A model generated the notes under the pieces. The model did no database searches. It saw only the letters and a list, made by a program, of their open reading frames with translations, and was not told the origin of the DNA. This document shows, one piece after another, positions 13,668 through 20,919 of a DNA stretch of 20,973 bases. The position numbers and the translations under genes are program-made. Location: the IMG/VR virus record IMGVR_UViG_3300029787_000409, positions 1 to 20,973 of that record; one strand, 5' to 3'. Each line of letters starts with the position of its first letter. Within the stretch, counting starts at the first letter, position 1. This DNA is from a virus.

Positions 13668-14636
13668 TTATACCTTCAAAGTTCCTGATCCTGTAAATTG
13701 TAAAATTGTATCAGATCCGCTTGTCGTTACAGTTGGACTTCCTGTTACTACTCCTGAATAACTTGAAGTTGCTAATCTTAAAATAACAATACCCGAACCG
13801 CCTTGGCCTCCTTGCCATCTTCCGGCATCATATGGCCCGGGATCTCCGCCCCCGGATCCTCCTCCGCCGCCGCCGGTGTTAGCCTGACCGCTTCCTGCTT
13901 GTGAGATTCCTTGTGGTGGATTTCCGTGGCCGCCGTCTCCGCCGCCGCCAGCTCCCTCATTTCCAGGGTTTGATGGGGCTTTATATTTTCCTCCGCCACC
14001 TCCGCCTGCTCGCGTAACCGACGATGCTGTAATTGAAGATGCTAAACCTGCTCCTCCAGCTGAGGGATAACCCCCTACAGCAACAGCTCCGCCTGCTCCT
14101 CCTCCGCCACCATTTGAATAATATAATCCATTAGATCTTGGTTGTGCTCCACCATCAAAACCTTGAGTGGCATTACCACTTCCTGGTCCTTGTGAACCAT
14201 CTTGACCTGGAGCAAAAGCTCCTCCGCCTGATCCGCCATCGGTTGCTTGTGTATATGAAGTTGGTGAAGGCCAAGTAGTTCCGTATCCTCTGCCTCCGCC
14301 AAGTGAAGTAATGTTTACTCCAGTTTGACCAACGATACTTGAATCATCTCCCCCAGTGTCAGAAGTACTACTAGGATAACTAGTCGAACCCCCTGCTCCA
14401 ATTGTAATAGTTAGTGTTTCACCTGTTTTAGGTGCTATATCAGATTCTGTTGGGCTATTTCTACCTGAGTTTTCTGAAGCGTAAGAGTTTCTATATCCCC
14501 CTGCTCCTGCTCCTCCGGCCGCAACTCCACCTTTTGATCCACCATTTCCGCCACCACCGATGACTAAGAAATCCATAGTTACTGGGGCACCGAAGCCTCC
14601 GCCAGATCCAAAACCTAGAACTTGATATCCAAACAT
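13668..14636 (-). CDS. Glycine-rich receptor-binding/adhesin-like protein, 322 aa
   Basis: A short unique N-terminus (MFGYQVLGFGSGGG) is followed by MDFLVIGGGG and then a very long Gly/Ser/Ala-rich body with many GGGGG clusters, and the end GGSGIVILRLATSSYSG followed by a final pair of beta strands (ILQFTGSGTLKV). This layout is that of the glycine-rich tail fibre proteins common in marine phages and metagenomes, and it resembles in principle the polyglycine-helix adhesins at fibre tips of T2/S16-like phages. Such regions commonly determine host range. The DNA is strikingly GC-rich (for example 38 of 60 bases in 13861-13920) against a low-GC neighbourhood, because of Gly codons GGN; most are written GGA/GGC/GGG/GGT mixed. 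AAGGAGA precedes the ATG. The receptor is unknown. Confidence 0.7.
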   Translation of the reverse strand: MFGYQVLGFGSGGGFGAPVTMDFLVIGGGGNGGSKGGVAAGGAGAGGYRNSYASENSGRNSPTESDIAPKTGETLTITIGAGGSTSYPSSTSDTGGDDSSIVGQTGVNITSLGGGRGYGTTWPSPTSYTQATDGGSGGGAFAPGQDGSQGPGSGNATQGFDGGAQPRSNGLYYSNGGGGGAGGAVAVGGYPSAGGAGLASSITASSVTRAGGGGGGKYKAPSNPGNEGAGGGGDGGHGNPPQGISQAGSGQANTGGGGGGSGGGDPGPYDAGRWQGGQGGSGIVILRLATSSYSGVVTGSPTVTTSGSDTILQFTGSGTLKV

Positions 14637-14648
14637 ATTTTATTCTCC

Positions 14649-15863
14649 TTATGCGTCGTTAGCAGCATCTGTTGTGAAGAATAATTTAATCCCTAGTAAT
14701 TTTGCATCTGCTGTTAAACTATCTGCAGATACATCTCTTGAGATTTGAAAAAATACTTGATCTCCTGCTGCAGGTGTTCCTGCAATAGTTACTGCTCCAC
14801 TTTCATTTGCTACTGCTAAATCATTTGCTGTTCCACTCATAGCTTTTGCTGTTGCAACAACCTGTGTTCCGAAAGCTGTATTACAAGAATCATCATCAGA
14901 AATAGCTACACCGGATAATCCCCATGCTGTTGTTCCTGTGTTTGTTGAATCTGCTGTAAAAAATGCTTGAAAAGTTACTGTGCCTTCGTTCCAAGATTTT
15001 GGAAAAGCAACAGAGAATTGAGCAAATTCATCAGAGTCTTTATCGAAAGCTAAATTTTTAATTTCTGGACCATTTGATAACTCAACTTGTGCTATATCTG
15101 CACAACCGTTTGTAGAATTAGGATACATAGCAACTGCTGGAACCCAGATAGTTTCTTTGCCAGCTATTTTAACCGCTGCTGTTCCTGATTTAAGAACGCC
15201 TGTTCCTTTAGGATTTAAATTTAAATCAACGTTTGTTTCACCTGTTGAAGAAATAATTGGACCGTTTCCAGTCGCAGCATTAGCTAATGTAATTTCGTTA
15301 ACAGCTGAACTTGTTGCTGTAAGTAAAGCTAATTCATTTCCGTTAGTATCTAAAATAGAAGTTCCAATTTTAGGTGACGTTAAAGTTTTGTTTGTTAAAG
15401 TTTGTGTTCCACCAGTAGTTACATTACCAGCTGGTAAAGTATAAATATCTGGATTAGTTCCATCGTTTGCAGTTGCAAATACAACAGCATCACCTTTGTC
15501 AGTTGATGAGAAAGTAAAAGTATCTCCTGATCCAGATGTATATTTAAATTGTACTGTGTATGCACCTGATGTTGAATTTCTTAAATAATAAAAAGTTTGA
15601 ACATCTAATGGAATAGTTACGATTTGGTTTCCTGTAATTGAACCTGTGAATTCAATCATTCTATGAGATAAAACTGCTCCAGTTGATCCATCAGATACAG
15701 ATAAAGCTGTAGTCTGTGCACCTCCTGCTATTGATTGCGCAGTAAATCCACCAACAATTTGTTCAAATATTTGTAAGTTTGTATTAGTTTTAGTTCCCCA
15801 CGTTCCAGCGTTTTCACCGGTTGCTTGAAGTTCTACCCCTAAAGGTGTGTATGTTGAAGCCAT
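14649..15863 (-). CDS. Tail fibre/appendage protein, 404 aa
   Basis: The N-terminal segment (MASTYTPLGVELQATGENAGTWG then TNTNLQIFEQIVGG) is a hallmark I recognise from a very common marine-phage tail protein family. Residues about 60-160 hold the beta region with FYYLRN and DVVF-like strands (GDAVVFATANDGTN), then GGTQTLTNKTLTSPKIGTSI (about 152-171), a motif typical of phage fibre shafts. Residues about 172-235 are a repetitive shaft-like segment (LNPKGTGVL). Residues about 240-404 form a C-terminal beta domain starting ETIWVPAVAMYP, containing FAQFSVAFPKSW and ending in a KLLGIKLFF strand, resembling a stand-alone jelly-roll domain found in marine phage structural proteins. GGAGA lies upstream of ATG. 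It sits between the cupredoxin repeat protein and the glycine-rich adhesin, so a tail appendage role is likely; receptor specificity cannot be read. Confidence 0.7.
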   Translation of the reverse strand: MASTYTPLGVELQATGENAGTWGTKTNTNLQIFEQIVGGFTAQSIAGGAQTTALSVSDGSTGAVLSHRMIEFTGSITGNQIVTIPLDVQTFYYLRNSTSGAYTVQFKYTSGSGDTFTFSSTDKGDAVVFATANDGTNPDIYTLPAGNVTTGGTQTLTNKTLTSPKIGTSILDTNGNELALLTATSSAVNEITLANAATGNGPIISSTGETNVDLNLNPKGTGVLKSGTAAVKIAGKETIWVPAVAMYPNSTNGCADIAQVELSNGPEIKNLAFDKDSDEFAQFSVAFPKSWNEGTVTFQAFFTADSTNTGTTAWGLSGVAISDDDSCNTAFGTQVVATAKAMSGTANDLAVANESGAVTIAGTPAAGDQVFFQISRDVSADSLTADAKLLGIKLFFTTDAANDA

Positions 15864-15879
15864 TTTTTATAATCTCCTG

Positions 15880-17343
15880 TTATGCAACATCACTATAACT
15901 TGTATTTGATCCAGTTGCAACATCTGTATACGAAGAATTTGAACCTGTGTCAACATCAGAATATGCTTGAATTCCGAAGCCAGTAGCAGTTCCAAATCCT
16001 GCTACAGAAGACGTTGTTTCTTGTCCAGTTAATCCCATAACTTGATCTGCAGGCGTAATAGATCCTACAGAGAATGTAGATGATTGACCACTTATTCCTA
16101 CAAGTATTTGACCTAAATCTACAGATCCTACAGAAAAAGTGGACGCAACACCTGTTAGCGGTATAAATTCTATAGTGCCTTCTATTGTGTCTCCAACTGA
16201 TGCAGTTATTTCTTGACCTGTTGGTATTACTATAGAAGTTAAATCAAGTGTTGTAGAACCAACTGCAGAAGTTATTGCTTGACCAGATAATCCTACTAAT
16301 TCTTGATCTGGAAATATTGTTCCAACTGCACTAGTCATAGTAACACCTACGACTTGTTCTGGTATGTCAAGTTGAGCAGGAACTGCTGAAGTTATTTGTT
16401 GACCTGTTAATCCCATTACATCTGCAGGATTAACGGTAAACATACCCCAACCATTTTCACCATAAGATGCATTACTCCAACCATTAGCACTTAAGTTAGA
16501 TGTAATTTCTAAACCTTCTAGTGATACAGTTAAACCAGAGAAACCCCAACTTTCAAAGTTCCAAGTATCTCTACCCCAACCTGATTCTGGAAAAGCTGTA
16601 ATATCTCCAAGAGAAGAAGTTATTTCTTGACCATCAAGAATTTGAGTTACAGAATTAGAACCCCAAGATTCAAAACTCCAAGTGTCACTACCCCAACCTT
16701 CACTTGGAAAAGCAACTGCATCTCCTAAAGTAAGAGACATTGCAAATCCACTTACGGATACAACAGGACTAAAACTATCTCCATATGGTTCTTCCGACCA
16801 GCCATCTCGACCCCAACCTTGCTCTGGAAACGTAGTTAAGTCACCTAGTGTTGTTGTAATTGATTGACCAGTTAGTTGTACTACTTCATCATTAGCTTGA
16901 CCCCATGAACCACCAGTATTCCAAGCATCCACACCCCAACCTGATGTAAATGCTTCACTTATTCCCCAAAGATTTGCACTCCAATTTCCGGCTCCCCAAA
17001 AATCAGTGTTAGGTGTATTTGCTTGTCCACCCATACCGCCATGGTTTGTACAATAATAATAAAGAGTTGGTGCGCTAGAAGCTACTTCAATTTGAGTGTA
17101 AGCTCCAGATGATCCTGGAGTTCCATCTGTTGTTACGTTAGTTGTGTATTGAGTTCCGCCTGAAGCATCTGCGGCTGTTGCAAACCTTAATGGATGTGAA
17201 CTATTAGAAGAATCTGATTGATCAAATCTAAAAGTTGCACCTTCAACTAATTCTAAAGTAGGTGTTTGAACGCCATCAATAAAATATTTATTACCGGAAC
17301 CGGTAGAAACTACCGTTACTGTGAAAGTTCGAGTAACGGACAT
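15880..17343 (-). CDS. Virion appendage protein with N-terminal cupredoxin-like domain and tandem repeats, 487 aa
   Basis: Residues 1-106 look like a cupredoxin (plastocyanin-type) fold: beta strands, a lone H50 in SHPLRF and a C-terminal YYYCTNHGGMGG giving C98-x2-H101-x2-M104, the four ligands of a type 1 copper site. Residues about 115-302 are Trp/Gly-rich, with FPxxGWGxDxW units beginning at F172, F212 and F251 (period 39-40). Residues about 155-460 also contain some eleven copies of a GQxITSxxG-type beta motif with varied spacing. The last 27 residues are an 11-residue tandem repeat (YTDVATGSNTS type). AAGGAG precedes the ATG. In marine phages I know this copper-site motif from virion proteins near tail genes; the role is unknown. 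Copper binding is inferred from ligands only. The repeat region suggests an elongated fibre or sheath-like structure. Confidence 0.65.
   Translation of the reverse strand: MSVTRTFTVTVVSTGSGNKYFIDGVQTPTLELVEGATFRFDQSDSSNSSHPLRFATAADASGGTQYTTNVTTDGTPGSSGAYTQIEVASSAPTLYYYCTNHGGMGGQANTPNTDFWGAGNWSANLWGISEAFTSGWGVDAWNTGGSWGQANDEVVQLTGQSITTTLGDLTTFPEQGWGRDGWSEEPYGDSFSPVVSVSGFAMSLTLGDAVAFPSEGWGSDTWSFESWGSNSVTQILDGQEITSSLGDITAFPESGWGRDTWNFESWGFSGLTVSLEGLEITSNLSANGWSNASYGENGWGMFTVNPADVMGLTGQQITSAVPAQLDIPEQVVGVTMTSAVGTIFPDQELVGLSGQAITSAVGSTTLDLTSIVIPTGQEITASVGDTIEGTIEFIPLTGVASTFSVGSVDLGQILVGISGQSSTFSVGSITPADQVMGLTGQETTSSVAGFGTATGFGIQAYSDVDTGSNSSYTDVATGSNTSYSDVA
15883..15963 (-). repeat. C-terminal 11-residue tandem repeat, 2.5 copies
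   Basis: The last 27 codons of the 487-aa gene encode YSDVDTGSNSS, YTDVATGSNTS and YSDVA, an 11-residue unit repeated two and a half times. At the DNA level the copies are also related (repeated CATC-A-TAT-GA patterns), so copy number may vary between related phages. Such short C-terminal repeats often act as attachment or trimerisation tails; here the role is unknown. Confidence 0.8.
17026..17343 (-). other. Cupredoxin-like domain with H-C-H-M ligand set
   Basis: This segment encodes residues 1-106 of the 487-aa protein. The ligand candidates are H50, C98, H101 and M104, the set of a type 1 copper centre, with the C-x2-H-x2-M spacing on the last loop. Between them lie strands with an FRF pair near 38-40 and a disordered-looking Ser/Asn-rich turn just before H50. 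No signal peptide is seen, so the domain would be folded inside the host cell before copper could bind, or load copper outside after release. Confidence 0.6.
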
Positions 17344-17354
17344 CCGTTAACTCC

Positions 17355-17792
17355 TTACGCTAATCGTATGATCGCGTTACTTGCGTCTGCCGCTGGAAAT
17401 TGAATTGTGAAAGTTCCACTTGATACTGTTTTGTCACCACCAAAAGCGATAACAGCAACAGCTTTGTCAGATTGCGTATCGTTATAAATTAAACAGCCGT
17501 TAGCTGTAAAAGATGCAGATGTAAAACTAACATCATTAAAATCACAAACTGCAGTTGATCCAGATAAAGCTGGAGTTACACTTGTAAGAGTTGCGCCACC
17601 TGCTGAGTACGCTGATCCTGATGTGTTAGAAATTTCGTTTGATGTTGAATAAGCAGTGGTACTGGCACCTAAAGATGCATCACTGGTAAATAAAGCTATT
17701 TTAAAAGTATTACCGCTTGATGCAGTAAAATTATGTGTTCCAACTAAAACTTCTTGTTTAAAGCTATTACAAATTGCTGATGATATTGCCAT
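17355..17792 (-). CDS. Beta-rich virion protein, 145 aa
   Basis: The start has GGAGA ten bases upstream of ATG. N-terminal residues MAISSAICNSFKQEVLVGTHNF are followed by FKIALFTSDASLG, TSNEIS, SAYSAGGATLTSV, CDFNDVSFTSASFTANGCLIYND and a final GTFTIQFPAADASNAIIRLA. I recognise this as the widespread small marine-phage protein family whose members carry the KIALYTS-like first strand and the GGxxL and W/CDF motifs; it is usually annotated as hypothetical or as a putative structural/tail protein. Three cysteines are present but no metal-binding pattern. Its position between the adaptor genes and the large appendage genes suggests a tail or appendage component. No biochemical function can be read from the sequence. 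Confidence 0.6.
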   Translation of the reverse strand: MAISSAICNSFKQEVLVGTHNFTASSGNTFKIALFTSDASLGASTTAYSTSNEISNTSGSAYSAGGATLTSVTPALSGSTAVCDFNDVSFTSASFTANGCLIYNDTQSDKAVAVIAFGGDKTVSSGTFTIQFPAADASNAIIRLA

Positions 17793-17806
17793 AATTTAAT
17801 CTCCTT

Positions 17807-18514
17807 TTACGGTGTCTGTGAAGGGACTGGTATACGAACTGTTCCGTCTGTATAATCATCTCTTCGTCTTCTACCAATTTGCTCTGCAGCAAACTTTTGT
17901 ACCTCTTGTTTATACTTATTTTCATATAGTGTCAACATATCTGTAGGCCCTTTTAAAAAAGCGTATGTCTCTGATAGACAGCAATATAGTAAGCCATTTG
18001 GGAAGTTTAGACTGATATAATTAGTAGTATTATCTGAAGCCAAAGTAGCTGGCATTTTATTATAATGCACTCTAAATTTGTATGTTGTATCAGGGACCGG
18101 TGCAAACATCATTCTCCCAGAATTAGTGTCTCCATCTCCAGTAGCTGCACCAAACATAGCATAATATTTAGGTTGTCCTCTTTTTGATGATTCTGTTGAT
18201 GGCACATATTCTTGTAAATATGTAACGTCTTTTTTTTCTAAAAATCTATTAGCTCCAGTTGTAGCTGATGTAGAATCGTAAACTTGTACACCTCTAATAA
18301 ATAAAGCTCCCCCTGGAGCATTTATTGTTTCTTGACCTGTAACTAAATTACCTGTTTGTTGTTTTCTATCTGCATCAATAGGAACGTCTCTCATTATTCT
18401 ATATTGAGCATTTAAAATAATGTTTTCTAAAATATCTGTAGTTAAAACATTAGAATCTGTTTCTGTATAGTTTCTAATTTGTGTAACTAAAGTGGTGTAA
18501 CTAATTCCTGCCAT
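17807..18514 (-). CDS. Head-tail adaptor-like protein (SU10 adaptor type), 235 aa
   Basis: Adaptor proteins bind the underside of the portal and link it to the tail nozzle. Features seen: an N-terminal helix with YTTLVTQIRNYTETDS, then TTDILENIILNAQYRIMRDVP (a long amphipathic helix, about 24-45), a beta middle (about 50-165) with an LEKKDVTYLQEY strand-helix and a GQPKYYAMFG strand, a CCLSETYAFLKGP helix (about 178-193), and a C-terminal helix ending in a basic patch (RRRRDD). This order (helix, beta barrel, helices, charged tail) is what I associate with the SU10-type adaptor family in marine podoviruses and siphovirus-like phages. It starts by TAATG overlap with the preceding gene and follows the gp4-like gene. 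Portal-distal position is inferred from context. Confidence 0.6.
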   Translation of the reverse strand: MAGISYTTLVTQIRNYTETDSNVLTTDILENIILNAQYRIMRDVPIDADRKQQTGNLVTGQETINAPGGALFIRGVQVYDSTSATTGANRFLEKKDVTYLQEYVPSTESSKRGQPKYYAMFGAATGDGDTNSGRMMFAPVPDTTYKFRVHYNKMPATLASDNTTNYISLNFPNGLLYCCLSETYAFLKGPTDMLTLYENKYKQEVQKFAAEQIGRRRRDDYTDGTVRIPVPSQTP

Positions 18515-19008
18515 TATGGTGTTAACGTTACCGGACCAGCCGATATACTTCCTCCTCCAATTTTTTCAGTCGCTGTTGCTGTTCCTGAAGCTGTAAATGT
18601 ATAATTATTAGCATTTGTAACGGTGATTGTAAATCCCGAAGAATTATTAATATCCGCAGAAGTTAATCCTGCACCAGGTTCACTATCTCTAAATCTAACT
18701 GTATCACCTGTAGTTCTCCCATGATTGTCTTCAAACACTGTTATAGTTTGAGACCCGTTTGTAGCAGATAAAGGATTTAAAGTTAAAATTCTTGCAACCG
18801 AAGGTTCTGTTCTTGCAGGCCTTGCATTACGTAAACCTTGTGGATCTGCGCTATGTGGTTTTGGTTCTAATTGTGGGTGTTTCTTTTCAAATTCTGATAT
18901 GTGAACTCTAGATCCATTCCATTCTATAACCATTTCAGAATATGGAAACTCTAATCCTGATCTATCAGAAATAAATTTTGCGTATTTACCTGAAGAAAGA
19001 TTTGACAT
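18514..19008 (-). CDS. Virion protein with relic zinc-ribbon-like N-terminus and FCCH-like module, 164 aa
   Basis: Two parts are visible. Residues about 8-62 (KYAKFISDRSGLEFP then EWNGSRVHISEFEKKHPQ and DPQGLRNARP) resemble the N-terminal zinc ribbon that I know from phage proteins with a C-x2-C ... C-x2-C layout, but the cysteines are absent (S14, S17, H36, S38 near the expected positions), so metal binding is probably lost. Residues about 84-155 match the FCCH-like beta module found in many phage proteins: GSQTITV, then GDTVRF, then SADIN, FTITV and NYTFTASGTATA. The same module type appears in the 728-aa tail protein. The gene is flanked by two connector-type genes with one-base overlaps (TAATG on both sides), so it is probably a minor virion or tail-junction protein. 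The role is not established. Confidence 0.55.
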   Translation of the reverse strand: MSNLSSGKYAKFISDRSGLEFPYSEMVIEWNGSRVHISEFEKKHPQLEPKPHSADPQGLRNARPARTEPSVARILTLNPLSATNGSQTITVFEDNHGRTTGDTVRFRDSEPGAGLTSADINNSSGFTITVTNANNYTFTASGTATATEKIGGGSISAGPVTLTP

Positions 19009-19733
19009 TATGACTCCGGATAATAAACTTTAGGACTAATATATGTGCTAGAAGAAGAACCATCTTCAGCTAAAGCTCTTTGTAATTCATCTTCATATAA
19101 CATTTTCATTTGTTGAACCATCTGTGGTTTAAATTTCTGTGCTAGATAATAAGCTAAACCTGATGCCATGCATGGCACAAATCTATAAGGAACATCTGTT
19201 GCGTTAGTATAGTCACCTACATCTTGAATTCTTTTTACATAATAATAATTTAAAAATTTTCCTGCTTCAGAAGATCCAGGTGTTAAATATAAAGTAATTG
19301 TAACTTTATCTATAAATCTTTGAACAAAATATTGTGATGGCGTTCCTGTAGATGTTTTATTTGATAAAGCTTGATATTGTGATCTGTTTATTTTTGTAAG
19401 CGGTGTGTCTACATTAGAGTTTCTGTACGATGCTTCTAATATATCATCAACACCATAAACAGCAGTAGCGTCGGATGTACCATCACCTGTGGATCTAAAC
19501 ATTGTGTAGACTGCTTGATCTGCAACTAATGTAATATTATTGTTTGCAACTTCCCAATAATGAAGACCTCTATTACCCCATTCTTGGAACATTATATTTA
19601 AAGATCTTCGAGCAGAACGTAACTGATTACCAGATACGCCTTGCATACCTATTCTTTCATAAGCCTCTTCGATTACTTCATCGATAGCGAAACTCTTATC
19701 AAAAACTGTTGTGCCCGAAGTAGTGTTTGCCAT
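19008..19733 (-). CDS. P22 gp4-like head-tail connector/tail accessory protein, 241 aa
   Basis: In P22-like podoviruses gp4 binds below the portal and closes the channel while forming the platform for the tail. The N-terminal third here is an alpha-helical block (about 15-60) with the pattern seen in that family: an acidic EVIEEAYERIGM helix, then RSARRSLNIMFQEWGNRGLHYW with a conserved Asn and Trp. A beta-rich middle follows (about 65-165) and a C-terminal helix (about 185-225) with QQMKMLYEDELQRALAEDG. Length is in the range for gp4-type and related connector proteins. It overlaps the next gene by one base (TAATG) and is followed by another adaptor-like gene, a typical connector cluster. 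The match to gp4 is by helix pattern, not by alignment. Confidence 0.6.
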   Translation of the reverse strand: MANTTSGTTVFDKSFAIDEVIEEAYERIGMQGVSGNQLRSARRSLNIMFQEWGNRGLHYWEVANNNITLVADQAVYTMFRSTGDGTSDATAVYGVDDILEASYRNSNVDTPLTKINRSQYQALSNKTSTGTPSQYFVQRFIDKVTITLYLTPGSSEAGKFLNYYYVKRIQDVGDYTNATDVPYRFVPCMASGLAYYLAQKFKPQMVQQMKMLYEDELQRALAEDGSSSSTYISPKVYYPES

Positions 19734-19741
19734 TTAGCCTC

Positions 19742-20011
19742 CTACTTGTCCAATATAATCGTTGCAGTGGCGTTTGAAATTGCTGATATAGTCATACCAC
19801 CTTCAAACAAAATACCATCTTCTGCAAGATTATATGAAAACACGTCTCCAGCTGGAACGTCCACTTGAAATTGTGTAACAGAGTTACCGTCTTGTAAAGT
19901 TACTGAACCTGCTGATCCAGTTGAAGCAAGAATAATTCCTCTTAATCTTGTTCTACCTGCAAAGACTGATGTAGCATCTGTTTTTCTAACTGCTCTTACG
20001 TCTGATTTCAT
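19742..20011 (-). CDS. Small beta-rich virion protein, 89 aa, paralogue-like
   Basis: A short protein with a basic N-terminus (MKSDVRAVRKTD) followed by beta-rich sequence. Residues about 20-89 follow the strand order of the preceding 104-aa protein: a strand, VTLQDGNS (beta turn with DG), FQVDVPAG, then EDGILFEGG and a final ATIILDK strand. This pattern of small single-domain proteins between capsid and connector genes is common in marine podovirus-like genomes, where they are annotated only as hypothetical or structural. The ATG overlaps the previous stop by one base (TAATG), so the two are probably translationally coupled and made in similar amounts. No cysteines, metal sites or membrane segments are visible. 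Confidence 0.5.
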   Translation of the reverse strand: MKSDVRAVRKTDATSVFAGRTRLRGIILASTGSAGSVTLQDGNSVTQFQVDVPAGDVFSYNLAEDGILFEGGMTISAISNATATIILDK

Positions 20012-20325
20012 TATCCTGTGTATCCTATTGTTACAGAGTCTGTAGTAGTTAAATCTAAATAGACTCCTGTTTTAAATCTTATGCCAGAACCGGGAATCAT
20101 TATATCTAATCCTTCAGAACTAAATTTAGCTTGAAACTCTAAAGAACCACCTGTTCCAGTTCCATCATGTAATTTTACTAAACAGTCTGATCCACCATGT
20201 GCTTGTATGTAAGTTACTCTACATGGTCCTAAATTTGTACTTCCACCAGTAATAGTTTTAAAACTACCATCTGCTGTCAGTGTTGTAAACTTTTGATCAC
20301 TTATAAAAGATCCGCCGCCTGCCAT
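20011..20325 (-). CDS. Small beta-rich virion protein, 104 aa
   Basis: Function not recognised by name. The protein starts with a Gly/Ser-rich segment (MAGGGSFISD), followed by alternating polar/hydrophobic residues predicting a compact beta-sandwich, with GSDCLVKLHDG (about 45-55) in a strand-turn-strand position and a closing LTTTDSVTIGYTG strand. The start has AGGAG nine bases upstream. It lies after the UUCG hairpin and overlaps the next gene by one base (TAATG). The last 65 residues have the same layout as the 89-aa neighbour: a substitution-tolerant core, a DG turn, an aromatic strand, then a GIxF/GVYL-type segment and a final T-I strand. I infer distant paralogy. Likely roles are head decoration, head-tail junction or a minor virion component; no enzymatic motif is visible. 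Confidence 0.5.
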   Translation of the reverse strand: MAGGGSFISDQKFTTLTADGSFKTITGGSTNLGPCRVTYIQAHGGSDCLVKLHDGTGTGGSLEFQAKFSSEGLDIMIPGSGIRFKTGVYLDLTTTDSVTIGYTG

Positions 20326-20345
20326 ATTCTTCTCCTAAATTTAAA

Positions 20346-20365
20346 TGTGGGGCCGAAGCCCCACA
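20346..20365 (-). terminator. UUCG-tetraloop hairpin after the 177-aa virion gene
   Basis: On the minus strand an 8-bp perfect stem (TGTGGGGC with GCCCCACA) closes on TTCG, i.e. the exceptionally stable C(UUCG)G tetraloop. It sits 11 bases after the stop of the 177-aa gene. Only a short TTTAAATTT follows instead of a long U-run, and the next gene's AGGAG is a few bases further. This fits a leaky terminator or an mRNA 3'-end stabiliser that raises the level of the upstream message relative to downstream genes. The stem is symmetric, but no plus-strand gene ends here. Confidence 0.7.
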
Positions 20366-20376
20366 CTAATTATTTA

Positions 20377-20910
20377 TTAAACTGCCGCGCTAAACGGAGT
20401 TGCTGGTGTACCAGTACAACCAGACTCTACATCAACTTTCCATTGAGTAGAACTAATTGCAGTACACGTAACTTTTGCAAAAGTTACACCACCAGTTGTA
20501 CTACCATTTAAAGTAATAGTGTCTGATGCTGCAACAGTTTCAAAACCAACCATGTTGTCAGAAGAGTCGTCAATAAATTTTGCGCCTCCAACCATAACAT
20601 CGTTAGAATTTGCAACTTGTACAACAAAATCTCCAGTCTTAGTAATTGATGCAAAAATTTCAAAACTTGCACCTATGTTACTTAGATTGTTTAGATCTGC
20701 TCCTGGTCCTGCAACTGCAGAATCAGAGTTAGCGTTAATTGCTGGTAATGTGTAAGTTACTGCACCTGCCGCATTATTGTGTACAATTCTACCTGAATGA
20801 GTAGAAACTGTTAATGCAACGCTAGCGTCAGCGTCTACAACATTAGCCGGACCTGTAGTAATAAATCCATTTTTGGATGTTACCGGTCCTTGGAACGTAG
20901 TGTTTGCCAT
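20377..20910 (-). CDS. Beta-rich virion structural protein (decoration-like), 177 aa
   Basis: I do not recognise a named family with certainty, but the sequence is typical of small marine-phage virion proteins. It is rich in Thr, Ser, Val, Ala, Asn and Gly, has alternating hydrophobic residues that predict beta strands, and no signal peptide or membrane segment. The C-terminal part (about 128-175) has a TITLNGSTTGG stretch followed by a strand containing a lone Trp (W157) and ends ATPFSAAV, which I associate with short capsid or fibre decoration proteins of uncultured marine phages. Two cysteines (C149, C165) could pair. The full AGGAGG site upstream and the strong hairpin immediately after the stop point to an abundant product. 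Its place just ahead of connector genes suggests the major capsid gene lies right of the window. A tail-fibre role cannot be excluded. Confidence 0.55.
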   Translation of the reverse strand: MANTTFQGPVTSKNGFITTGPANVVDADASVALTVSTHSGRIVHNNAAGAVTYTLPAINANSDSAVAGPGADLNNLSNIGASFEIFASITKTGDFVVQVANSNDVMVGGAKFIDDSSDNMVGFETVAASDTITLNGSTTGGVTFAKVTCTAISSTQWKVDVESGCTGTPATPFSAAV

Positions 20911-20919
20911 AGTATATAT

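Noticed and set aside
13861-14120. Dense GGN/CCN triplets that might be a DNA-level repeat or CRISPR-like array
   Set aside because: The repeats have no constant unit or spacer and are explained by runs of Gly codons in one protein.
13778-14302. Two frames of 73 and 75 codons inside the glycine-rich gene
   Set aside because: Both are Ala/Glu-rich shadows produced by the Gly codon repeats and lack start signals.
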